This document shows positions 17,764 to 28,380 of a stretch of DNA of 64,000 nt, in pieces (the stretch's first letter is position 1; each line of letters begins with the position of its first letter). The position numbers and the translations under genes are program-made. Below the pieces are notes generated by a model that did no database searches, was not told where the DNA came from, and saw only the letters and a list, made by a program, of their open reading frames with translations. Source of the stretch: Cylicocyclus nassatus (taxonomy: Eukaryota > Nematoda > Chromadorea > Rhabditida > Strongylidae). The stretch is taken from assembly GCA_958299035.1 (NCBI GenBank), contig CATQJL010000223.1:7367753-7431752 (forward strand), given 5' to 3'.

Positions 17764-18440
17764 CGGGGTGTCCCAAAAAATGTATCGAACGTTTGATCGT
17801 TAATATCTCTCTTCTGAAGAAGTCTTTTCCCTTGCCTCAGGTACCAATCTGTAGAGCTGGCTTCAGCTTAGATTTGCATTATAGAACGAATCACTCATCT
17901 CTCTTCATTACTGTAGGATTACGGTAGAAACTTCAAAGAGGGTTTTAAGCAAGGAAAGGCCATATTTTGCCCCAGAAAGGAAACAAAACAGCCTGAAAAC
18001 TCTTACATTAGGCTAATTAGAGTTGCTGATTATAACTGTAAAGTTTCCAATTTATTATGATGCTTCATTGAAGAGTTATGCCAGGCAAGAGGTAGCGGCC
18101 ATTTTTTCAATCTTCCTAAAAAGTGCGGTTAACCGTTTAGAAAGCTTCGTAATCTTGTGAATAGTTGAGTATTGAACTCAGCGTCCATAAAAACCCCAAT
18201 ACACAAGTTTTCACATTTTTTTGAAAAATCTTGAATCGGTAGCTTTTTCCACATTGACACCTTATGTTTCAAGTTTCTACCATAATCCTACAGTAATGAA
18301 GAGAGTTGGGTGATTCGTTCTATAATGCAAATCTAAGTTGAAGCCAGCTCTACAAAACGGTACCTAATGCAAGGCAAAAGACTTTTTGGGAAGAGAGATA
18401 TTAACGATCAGACGTTCGATACATTTTTTGGGACACCCTA
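17764..18440. mobile_element. Tc1/mariner-type foldback MITE, about 675 bp
   Basis: Long terminal inverted repeats of about 175 bp (17764-17940 and about 18265-18440). The ends read CGGGGTGTCCCAAAAAATG and, inverted, TAGGGTGTCCCAAAAAATG, with TA on each side (17762-17763, 18441-18442). The same GGGTGTCCCAAAA end is found on the element at 44447. The centre is not coding. Confidence 0.85.
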
Positions 18441-18442
18441 TA

Positions 18443-19215
18443 TTTAGGTTGAGAAGAGTTTTTTGGAGCAAAAGATATCGCTGGATTTTGAAGCAGTTCG
18501 CCAAATGACAAAGGATAGCAGCGAAATGTTTCGAAATGTGAAAGGCTGCTTAGCTTTATAGTCAAAGCTGTTTACAGCAAAATTTCAAGTTGTTCCTCGA
18601 GCAATTTGTTTCCTTCTTATGCAAAGCCTCTCCACCTCCCGGTTTCAATAACTCTTGAGGTGTGCAACTTACAATTAGATCCTCAAAATACGAGAGAAGC
18701 TATTGACTTTGACACAAGGTGTTCCAAAATTTCACACTGTTCTTTGATCAAGAACAATGATATTTTTGAGGGTTCTGCATGTCACGGCCTCGAATTACGT
18801 TTTCATCTACCAAGAAACGTCTTCCGATTGCATGTTTCCATTCCCAAGCAGACAGTTGCTAAAACGGTAATTATCTCCCGACAACACCCTTGGTTATTTG
18901 AGTCTCTCTTAAGTTTTCTCTCATCTCAAAACCAGATGAAACAGGAGCATTTTTGCTCATAGCGAAAATTTTTGCTCATTTTATGTTCGATCAACAATCG
19001 CAAGAAGGGTTGAGAGCCTTGAGTAAGAATTAAGCCTTTTCCTCCTCCCTGAAGTGTGCCTGCTGACGCCTAAAACCTTCACGATTACCATCACAGCTGT
19101 TAAGAATTTTTGAAACGGGCTTAGTTCGAATTTTGTGCAGTTTTTATTGGAGCTAACCGAAGAGATGCAGAAGCGAGGGGGAGTAGACCTTCTCCTTCCG
19201 ATCATTTTAGACTTC
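18443..19215. other. No firm gene
   Basis: A 118-codon plus-strand frame (18606-18962) begins with TTG and has no recognised motif, signal peptide or splice context. Nothing else is supported. Confidence 0.35.
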
Positions 19216-19218
19216 TAA

Positions 19219-22073
19219 GGGCCGCATGCACTAACCTCCCCGCGGGGAGGGGGTCGCAGCTTAAAAGGAAGCTTTATATTTCAAAACTCCAGATACCTGG
19301 ATTTCACGTTGTGTACCTATCCGTAAGTATTCCTACTACCTTTCACTATGAACATGTTGAACAGGAGCGAGAAGCTGTACGAACCACATTTTCCAGCTTT
19401 TGTATGATCCCTGATGATCCCCGGCGCTTTTCTTTGAAATCATTTTTCTTTCTCCGATGTTAACGAAAAACCTCCAAAGTTGTGCAGATTATCTAAACCG
19501 ACAGTGCTAAGCATGTTGCTGATAAGAACAAATGATGTTTTGAAGTCATGAAATTTTCGATGATCCACAGGTCGAAATTTGAGGTTTGCCGGAAAATTCG
19601 ACTTTTTAAAAACTCATTTGTTCTCATCAGCAACATGCTTAGCACTGTTGTGTCAGATGTTCAGTACGACTTTGGAAGGTTTTCGTTAATTTCGGAGTAA
19701 GAAAAATGACTTTAAAGAAAAGCGCCGGGGATCATCAGGGATCATACAAAAGCTGGAAAATGCGGTTCGTACAGCTTCTCGCTCCTGTTCAACATGTTCA
19801 TAGTAAAGGGTAGTAGGAATACTCAAAGGCAGCGTCCCACCAGACTGGGGGTACCTGGCTCCCGTGATGATATAATAGTAGACTCCCTACCTAAGCGATG
19901 ACTGAAGTTCGGAGCGAAAAAGGGGTCTACCAAGCCTGAAACTTGCTCCGAAAGTGGGCCGAATCTTACGGTAGGATCGGGCGAGTGCGAGGTGGGGAAC
20001 ACGCGGAAGGCGACAAATGCCCTGGAACGGGCGCGATTAGTGGCCACGCCCTGTCCGAGTTCTCCGCCAATCAGCCATTCAAATCTTTGTACTGGAGCGC
20101 GACTGCACGCTTTCTACATGTTTCGTTTCTTGTGCGATCACGTTTTTGTCTCTGTTCGTATCTATCATTTACTAGTTGTATATCTTTCACGTTCTGTGTA
20201 AACATCTTTGCTCACAAGAGTAATGTTTGATGCAGGAGTAGAAGACGTACATACACATGAGCAACTTAAAAGGACTTGTCCACTGATTCATTAGAGGTAT
20301 GATTTTTTCTTGTGCCCTGTGCTTTTCTACTTTTGCATTTTACAATTTGCTTCTTTAGTCAATATCACTTTATGAGTGTTCTCGCCTTACTCATAGTTAG
20401 CATTTTTTGTCATCATCAAATTGTTTGTGCGACTTATTCATTTCATTTTAGTTCAGATATACGCAGAAAGTCCTTGCTTTCAACTTCGTGAGCCATAGCT
20501 ATGGACTTATGAAAGGTAAGCGCTCTCACTCACTCCTTTTCTACTTTAACATCGCAAACCGTTTTCTGTCATTGAAGGGTGGATGTCCATAAGTGCATTC
20601 GAACAGAGACGAGCTCAAGAGCCATTGATGTGAGCATTCTGTAATTGTGCTACTCTTACGCTCGAGTTATCAATGCTAGATGTTGCTTTTTCTCACTTTT
20701 GTGCATTTATATGGTTTTTTAATATCGTTATCTAAGGGTCGTAGATTCTTTTCTTTTCTCAAAGAGATGGTATGTTAACGTGACTTCACTCACTTGTAAG
20801 CAGTATTTCTAAATACATAATGGTCCCTTGTAGATACTATTGTCGATAATGACTATGTGGAACAAATAGAATTACAGAAAAACTTTGGAAACTCAGTACA
20901 GGAATTTTTTGTTTTTGTTGTAAAGTTGTATTCCACATCAAAATTCGGCTTTCCTTGTGATTCATTTTTTTTTCAGGGTGGACCTACAGGTAAAATGTAC
21001 CATATCATTTATCATTGTATCATTTCCTTTTTGTCCTATACTCTGGTGCAATTTCTGTTGTGAATAAAGTGTTCTTTTTTGCACTGTCAAGCAAAACAGC
21101 AGAAAAACTATGAAAACTTGAAGCATTGACAAAGACCATAAGTCGCGAAGGTTTATCGAGTTTGCGGTTCGCCTAGATACAAACTAATGTTGACATTTCG
21201 CCAGAAAATGAGGTTTTTCTTACTTTGAGCCTTGAAAGGAACTGCTTTGCAACATTCATTGTGTTCAATTCAGTTCTATCCGAATGATAGCCACATAACC
21301 GCATAGTACACTGATGCAACTCGGTTATTCTCACTTAATCTGGAAGTTAATCGAAATATGGTTGTGAGTAGCATGTGACCGAAATCGAATTTCGCTGCGA
21401 AATCTCACACTGCAATCAGTTAGCTATCATTAAACAATCTACAGTTCTACACTGAAATACGTAACCTTTCCTTCGTACACTGAGTGATCACTCCTACCAA
21501 TTTGCACACGAACTCTCATGGACAAAACAGAGTAGTCGAGGAGGACATCGCCACCATTCACGCGCCAGCCTATGCGCCACAAGAGCGTCAATCTGTCTAA
21601 TTGACTCGAGGCCAGCACTAAACAGCAGGCAAGTTGGAGGCGTGGCCACCGTTCCCTCGCCTCTACTGGGTTTTGTCGCCTTCCGCACCACACCCGTGCG
21701 AGGTGCATGCAAGATAGAGACGCAGAGCCGTTGCACTGGTCCCTGCGCTCATGATGTGTGCGCTATACGCACTCTGGCCCTGCAAATCGATATTGCCGAG
21801 TGGGCGGCGTTCGGCCCTACCGTAAGATTCGGCCCACTTTCGGAGCAAATTTCAGGCTTGGTAGACCCCCTTTTTCGCTCCGAACTTCAGTCATCGCTTA
21901 GGTAGGGGGTCTACTATCACATCATTACGAGAGTCAGATATCCCCAGTCTGGTGGGACACTGCCTTTAAGGATAGGTACACAACGTGAAATCCAGATATC
22001 TGGAGTTTCGAAATATAAAGCTTTCTTTTAAGCTGCGATCCCCTCCCCGCGGGGAGATTAGTGCATGCGGCCC
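19219..22073. mobile_element. PIF/Harbinger-like foldback element with TAA target duplication, carrying a nested element
   Basis: Ends GGGCCGCATGCACTAACCTC and its inverse; TAA flanks both sides (19216-19218, 22074-22076). The family also occurs at 34336-35048 without interruption. Here the foldback is split by the element at 19827-21965, so the original element was about 710 bp. Left and internal arms repeat the CTGTACGAACC region (about 19375 and 19765). No transposase is encoded; the superfamily call rests on the 3-bp TAA duplication. Confidence 0.8.
19827..21965. mobile_element. 2.1-kb element with TTAA-type target site, nested in the foldback
   Basis: Terminal inverted repeats of about 170 bp starting AGGCAGCGTCCCACCAGACT and ending with the inverse ending CACTGCCT. 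Flanked by TCAA (19823-19826, presumably a mutated TTAA) and TTAA (21966-21969). The uninterrupted copy at 34336 reads TTAC at the same point, confirming insertion. The 405-bp element at 41071-41475 has the same AGGCAGTGTCC ends and perfect TTAA flanks. TTAA duplication is the hallmark of piggyBac-like elements, but no transposase is visible; the ORFs in the two arms are mirror images of the inverted repeat. Confidence 0.75.
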
Positions 22074-22076
22074 TAA

Positions 22077-23615
22077 GATAATGTACTAATGGGAGGGGTT
22101 AGACCGATCCCCCCCCCCCCCTTGTACACCTTCCTTAACGACCCCTCGTTCCCCGTTCTTGCTTCCACAACCTCATAATGTCGCACTTTGGAGAGAAATA
22201 TCCCTGTAGCGAAGATTTTATGATTTCCTGAACTCTGTATGCTTAGTTTTATGCCCCTGCATATTGCACGATGCAAATAACGACGGCAAATCTTCTCTTA
22301 GTTATTTTTAAAGCGCCATAACTTTTTCATGAAAGTAGGATGGGGCCAAATTACTGTCTTGGCAAGAGCAGTCTTGAGCTTACTGCTAACGGCAGAAATG
22401 GAGCAGTTGGCGGACAATGAAAGCTGGAGGCAGAGCCGTAAAAGCAAAGGCTGCAAATCCCTGACCCCCCCCAAAAAAAGGATGAAAAAGAGGAAGAAAA
22501 ATAATCAAATAATGAATAAAAACTGCTGAATACCGCCGCTTGGAAACACTGCAGTGAGTTTGAAATTCTTTTGTTGGCGTATTTCCAGTCGCAGGTTTTC
22601 GCTTCAGGACCCGCCGGTTCACGGGAAGACGAGATAAGGCAAATTTCTGCAATCAAAGGCAATTCATGGTTTGAAAAGTGACAGTTACCAAGGAAATGCA
22701 ACGAGAGTAAATTAGTCTCAAAAACAAAAAGTTTCACTTTATTAATACGTTTCGGACCAATTCGCGCTGCAAAAAAGCATGCAGTCAACCAACAGATCTC
22801 ATTTCGTGGAATAAGTACTCTGTGACCAGCAAGCATGTCAAATAAGCTCCATACCTGAAATTCTAACTGCAGTGAAATAGCTGAATTTTGTCAACCAAAA
22901 GGACCATTTTCTTGGAAAGCAGAAATAGATCTCAGTACCGTATATTTACTAACAATAAGCTCACCTATATGTCACACACGACACAATTGGCATCACTATG
23001 TCGAAACAATTGTTCGACTTGTCATTGTTTCTTTTGAAATACCGGCGGCATAGGGCCATAAAGTTTTCTCAAGAGTACGAGCCTGGCCTGACTTGATATT
23101 TTGGACTATGACATGACCCACCGTGGAATTAGAAGACTCTATAGGTACGTTCCGAAAAGTGTTAAAGTGGAAACGCACATGAGGCCAAACTGCGTTTAAC
23201 ATTTGAATAATTCTTCTCATTTCTGTTTCCGGCAAAGTGGCCAGGGTAATCTGATCATCAATTCAATCGAAACGCCTAAAAAGAAAAGAAGTTTGCCACT
23301 TAGTTCATTCTAAAGACCTAAGTGTAAGAAATGCCACACTTCTTGAAGCTTCTCGATAAATATTCCGACGTTAGCTTATAAGTGATCAAGAGCTACAAGA
23401 TTATATGCAATTGCCAGGCTTGTATTCGAAGCAAATGCAAAAGGATGGCAGACCTCTATCGTCATGAGACGTATCTCCGCGATCTTCCCTTTACGTTACC
23501 ATTTCTACTTCAATGTTTATTGTATCGCCGCGGAGACGCAAGGAAATATTTCCACTACGTGCCTCAAGCTCCAGCTTTCTCAAAATACGTATTTCATTTC
23601 ACTGCAGTTATCGCT
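22077..23615. other. No firm gene
   Basis: A 13-base C run lies at 22109-22121. Plus-strand 22329-22529 and minus-strand 22836-22351 and 23235-22996 are open frames without recognisable domains. The last has fairly protein-like composition and could be an exon, but no matching splice partners were found. Confidence 0.3.
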
Positions 23616-23870
23616 TGACGGATCAACGCGTGGAGGGCAAAATAAGCCTCGAGAGCCGATAGGCCTAGTTGTTGAGTCGACCGTTTACTCTTCGTTTTAT
23701 CAGTTCGGTTTTGTCATTTTATTGCAACATTTTTTTGCTCTGTTCGTGACGATTGCTTGTTCATGTTCAATCCTTTGGTTTAATTCAAGTTTGGGATAGA
23801 AACCGGTCTACCGAGTGTTCTGTGTTGTCGTGCAATCCGCGTGGCAATTTAGTGAATGATAGCTAATATA
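23616..23870 (+). repeat. LTR relic of a second BEL/Pao element
   Basis: Begins TGACGG and ends AATA directly before TGGTGCATCGG (23871-23881), the same tRNA-Gly primer site as the complete element. Inside are short matches to the complete LTR (GAGGGCAA near 23633, TTTAATTCAAGTTTG near 23780, CCGCGTGGCA near 23838). About 120 bp further (near 23979-24000) lies RYNLRP, the motif that ends pol in the complete element (KYNLRPRE), implying a large internal deletion. Confidence 0.65.
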
Positions 23871-23881
23871 TGGTGCATCGG

Positions 23882-24386
23882 TAGCTTCGACAAAGACTGT
23901 ATGAAGCACTTTGTCCAAGACAGAAGAGCGTGAGGAAAGCTAAGAAAGAGGTGCAACCTTCCAACAGCCACCAACTAAAATCAGGTACAATCTGAGGCCA
24001 TGACAACAGGTACGCTGTGAGGAGTATCGCGGCTACAAAGCGCGAGCTGCAAATTACAGTTTCCGTTTCCCAAGCTGCGATATCATCTGAGTTGATCTTT
24101 TACAGAATTTAATGCGCCATCGTCACGTCAACAACTTGGAGCGGTGATGAGATTCAAGATATCGAGATCAGTGCAACAACTTCAAGCCGTCGGACGGCAT
24201 CATCCTGCATCACGTTTTGTCTTGATCATTTTTGATAGATTTGCGCCTTACTGTATTTTGGGAATGCATCATTTTTGATAGAGAATTGCGCCTTATCGTA
24301 TTTTGGAAACTACGCCTTTCATGCCGCCTAAAAAAGAACATCTTGGAAGCTTAGTCCTTTGCGCGCCAGTATGAAAAATTCCTAGG
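23882..24386 (+). pseudogene. Internal remnant of the second BEL/Pao element
   Basis: Follows the primer site. Apart from the RYNLRP pol-end motif at about 23979-24000, with a stop directly after, no retroviral domain can be read. The downstream boundary is not determinable. Confidence 0.4.
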
Positions 24387-24389
24387 ACT

Positions 24390-24854
24390 AACAAGGGAAG
24401 GATACCAACATTAGTTGGCAATTGAAAATGAGATGTATACCAGTAGATGCATCTTTGAACGCTGATTCCAAATCTGCTTTCTTTTTTTGCGGAATAAGTT
24501 TCCGAAAGAAGTTGTGAGCGTTAGAATGTCCAAATTTGTCAAGGTTTAGGTGGCCTAAAGTTGACGAAACGACGCACAAAAACATCGGAAAGCGGGAAAT
24601 CAGTTTTGTATTGAGCATATCGCTTGCAATGAAGGAACAAAGCCGATGGAAATTGCTTAAGTATTGTCTTAGAGCTTTTCGCTAATTTTATGCCATTCAA
24701 TGCTTGGCAAATTTGGACATTCAAGCGCTCATAACTTCTTTCAAAAAGTTGTTCCGCAGAAAAGGAAAGCAGATCTAGAATCAGCGTTCAAAGGCGCGTC
24801 TATTGATATACATCTCATCTTCAATCGCCGACTAATGTTGGTATCCTTTCCTTG
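24390..24854. mobile_element. PIF/Harbinger-like foldback MITE, 465 bp, TAA target duplication
   Basis: Inverted arms of about 145 bp; ends CAAGGGAAGGATACCAACAT and inverse; TAA at 24387-24389 and 24855-24857. The ends are related to the 1.65-kb palindrome at 35058-36706 (CAAGGGAACGATCCCAAC). No coding capacity. Confidence 0.8.
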
Positions 24855-25030
24855 TAAGCTTCTAGCACGCCTTTGACAAAATACTCAATTAGCTAAAGCA
24901 ATATGTTGAAAGTCAATTTTGAGATGCGCCAAAGAAAATGATAGATCGAGCTTTCACTAGTGTAGTAGCTGTATGTTATTTGTTATATTGCGCCGTCGTA
25001 TTTTTTATCATAAAATATTGGTGAAAGACA

Positions 25031-25760
25031 GGGTTTAATTACCCAAGTTTGAGGTTTCAATAAAGTGGTCGAGTGGTTGGTGTTGGTGAACAGTGTGAAC
25101 CACCGAGCAAATTTAAGGAGGCCATTATAACAACAATTTCTTTCCCTACACGCCATCCCAAAAATACGAGCGCTGACAGATTTGCGCGACAACATATTCA
25201 ATTGTCTTAACGTCGACTACACAAGGAAAAAGTAAGCGAGTTACAATGCAACGTCAACATGTTGCGCAACTCCAAAATGAAACTGGACAGAAAGAGAGTA
25301 AAGCCCACTATTACAAACTAATGTCGGAAAAACTTCGTTTTGAATTCATGTTACCTCGCACACAACTGCGCACTTTTTATGTCATTCCTGGACTCTTGTC
25401 GTCGACGACGGCAACGATGGAGATTTGAGAGACAATGGTTTGGATTGGCCCGTGAGAATGAAGACTGAAAAAAACTCCTCGTGACCTGAAAAGAAGTCGA
25501 GAGTATGTCGAAGACGAACTGAAATACCTCGAAAGCAAAACAATGTATCTACAACTCATCGATAAAACCTGGCATCAAAACGGCCAGTGGCAGTGGAAGC
25601 ATAGAGAAGACTTTGAAAAACCTACAGAAAAATCAAAAGAACGTTAAGAAGAGTTAGAAAACCTCAGACCGAAGATTTTCACAAACAACAACTAACACGT
25701 TAGACGAGGACAACAAGATCGCTTCGGCAAATAGCGACGCTGAAAAAAAGCGAGCATCAT
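25031..25760 (+). pseudogene. Possible BEL/Pao relic with coiled-coil-like coding remnant
   Basis: The 24 bases at 25033-25056 (GTTTAATTACCCAAGTTTGA and onward) exactly match the LTR of the complete BEL element (near 10632-10656). About 190 bp downstream an ATG (25246) opens a 60-codon frame, and another frame around 25490-25646 reads like a charged coiled coil (RSREYVEDELKYLESK). Stops and frame changes make it non-functional. Assignment as gag or third-ORF remnant is uncertain. Confidence 0.35.
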
Positions 25761-27959
25761 GAAGAGGAGAGAAATAAGGAAAGAGAAGCAGTAGCCTTTC
25801 GATATTTCCAACTCGACAACTAAGTGCAAGAATTTGATTGATTTGCCAAAGATTTACGGCTTCTTTTGCTGCATTCAAAAATATACCTAAAAAACAACTT
25901 TTGAAGTGAAGAATTGCAAGACGCACATCATTTTTGCACCAATCCAGTGTTATTGTCTACTTTCGAAGTCTTGATCATTGATTATATAATAAGATAGATT
26001 TAGAGCAGGGCACAGCATCTCACTACTCTCAACCTTAAACTTTTGAACACATTCTGACTGTTTTCAAGATGTGGCCTTGACAAATGTGCCAATCACAACT
26101 GCTGCTCCCAAACCTAAATTCTACATTCAAGCTTCGAAAATGCGAGTTCGTTTGTGGTTTATTGTAAACTTTTTTAGAAGGTATCTGCTGCATCTTAGCA
26201 TTAGCTAAGATCCGCAAAACCGCAAAACTCTCTCTGAAAGTAAACAAAGTGTGTACAATCCCTTACCTATCTTTACCGTTTCCGAAATAGTGCGGCATCA
26301 ACTTCAAGATCAAAATAAAACTTGTGAATTGAATAAGATTGACGAGGCTTTGGGAATTTTATAGAGTCATTTTCACTTCGGAATTACGGTATAGAAAACA
26401 AAAACATTGATATCCCTCCCTGTTGCTGTCAGAGTATAAATATGCTTTGTAGCGGGAGCATCAACAAAATTTTTCTTCGAAGAACTTACAATTGAACTTC
26501 TCATTACTGAGTCAAAGAATATCAAGAATTCTCGTTATGTTAACAGTTTGTTGGTTTATCATTACAAGAGTGGTCTACCTGAAGACAGAGGTATGAAAGG
26601 GTTGTCTGTCTCTTCGCATCACCTTCTTCAACGCAGCGGCTGCTGGTGTAGTTGCTCTCTTCACATTTTGATTCCCTCTCTCCATTCTCCCTCCCCTCCC
26701 CCTCCTCACCTGCATGAGATGGCAAAATATATTGCAAAAATTGAAACTAACAGTTTATAGTCTACGAAAAACAACAAAAAACTTGACTCTTAATCTATTG
26801 CTGTCATACTCCACGTCGTCTTCTTTAAGACAATCTTTAATTATAAAACGCCAGTTTATTAATGGTCAATACCAGTAGCGGACCCGTCCCCCCCCCCCCC
26901 CCCCCCGGACGAAAATCCTGGGACCGCGTCAATACTGCTCAGTAAGCGGATAAAATATTCACAGTTCCTAAATCTACAATTTTTTTAGCTTTTATGCTAA
27001 ATCTGGATCAGTGTACTGCTTGCCGCTCCCTAAAGCTCCAGATAGCGTCGTCTCGTGTCAACGAATGCGTATAAAAGTCCGTCAAGGTTGGAGTTGTAGT
27101 GAAATTAAGCTCAACAGAATTATTGCTTGTTATCTTTAAGAGATCTTGTCTGGAAATTGTACGCTTTTATCGGGGTTTCTATCGCCCCTATGGAATAGCG
27201 ATTTTATCCAACGGGGAAAAATGTAAGTTTTGAAAATAAACTTGAAGTATAGTGCATTATTGCACCTGTCGATAATTATTTCTTGGCTCCGTTTCCATCT
27301 ACAAAATAAGCGAACTAGCTTATTAAGAATCAAAGCTCATAACATTTCATCGCGAATACGATCTACTTGAAAATTGAAATAGCATAGTGGAAATAATTAA
27401 CCACATGCAAAAAATACAACAGTTCCAACAAAGTCCATTCATGAGAGTTCGCACTTACCTAAGAGTTAGTTTCTAACGATGTGCGAGAATGAAATCACAA
27501 ATTTCTGCCATTCGAATTCAAACCTTGCTAAGGTTTTGCATGATTGTTAGCCTCGTTCTGAGACTCTTCAAATTTTTTACCAATAAACTACCGCCTTTGC
27601 CTTAGTTTGCATGCTGTACAACAAAAGTTGTCAACTTCTACTTCTTTTCTTTGAGTGAATCTCTCGAAGTGCAGAATATTGTCATACTTTAGAGGTGTGT
27701 GCAAGTTCATTAGAATGTAGATAATACTTGATCTTCAGACGAAATATAGCTTTTCTACAGGCCTAATGAGAATGCTCCCATGCTTTTGGCCTTAATTTAC
27801 CAACATTCCCATTCATCACTTTACCTGCATGATGTCATTGTCACATGGTAATCTATTGATTTAGCTCAATACACAGGACGAGCTTAAAAATCTGGAACGA
27901 TTCTGTCATCGTTATTTCTAGGTCTGACGGAGGAAACAGTATAGAGTGCTAATGTTGAA
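25761..27959. other. No firm gene; long C homopolymer
   Basis: Only short frames without recognised domains. A 19-base C run lies at 26888-26906 within the string AGCGGACCCGTC...CGGACGAAAATCC, which looks like the end of a repeat. TATAAATA near 26436 has no adjacent gene that could be read. Confidence 0.35.
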
Positions 27960-28210
27960 ATTGCTCCATCAATGCATATACGCCATGGTTTTCAATGAAT
28001 AAAATTCCGTATTTATGAGAAATGGGAACAAGACACTTGATCCGAAATCTGTAGGTACTTGTCTCAACACATGAATATTATTACACTCCAGCCGCGTATA
28101 GTGTATGAACATTATATGAAAAATCGTCAGCGTTGTACTTATTGTTCTCAACAAGTACGCAGTAGCAAACCTAATGAATGCGAAAACAATCTTGAGAGAA
28201 GTTCAGTTCT
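27960..28210 (+). pseudogene. Relic of a third chemoreceptor gene (exons 4 and 5)
   Basis: About 28105-28190 aligns by eye with exon 5 of the receptor at 53560 (ATCGTCAGCGTTGTACTTAT against the TM5-coding sequence near 54900-54930), still reading IVSVVLIVLNKYAVANL. About 27990-28060 resembles the end of exon 4 (IKF, then KW) but contains stop codons. The relic sits just upstream of the intact paralog at 28381 in the same orientation, pointing to a former three-gene tandem array. Confidence 0.6.
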
Positions 28211-28380
28211 GGTACTTTTATGAAATTTTAATTGCTTGATAAGGTTATCTTTTAAAAGCACCTGCTTTTTTTCAGATAGCGATGAAAGTAAATCACTCGA
28301 CCATACACGTCACCGCAGACCGTAACACAAGTCTTATTGCTTTATACAAAATTATGAGCAGAAACATACCTTTTTAGCAA

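Noticed and set aside
18606..18962. 118-codon plus-strand frame
   Set aside because: Starts with TTG, no splice context, signal peptide or recognisable motif.
19943..21905. Open frames beginning with MLRKWAESYGR on both strands
   Set aside because: They are the two mirror copies of the terminal inverted repeat of the nested element, and they diverge as soon as the repeat ends.
22996..23235. 79-codon minus-strand frame with protein-like composition
   Set aside because: No ATG-linked upstream exon or matching splice sites were found; kept only as a remark.
26888..26906. Long C run as a structured regulatory element
   Set aside because: Homopolymers of this kind (also 22109-22121) are more likely repeat ends or sequencing-sensitive slippage; no partner structure was seen.
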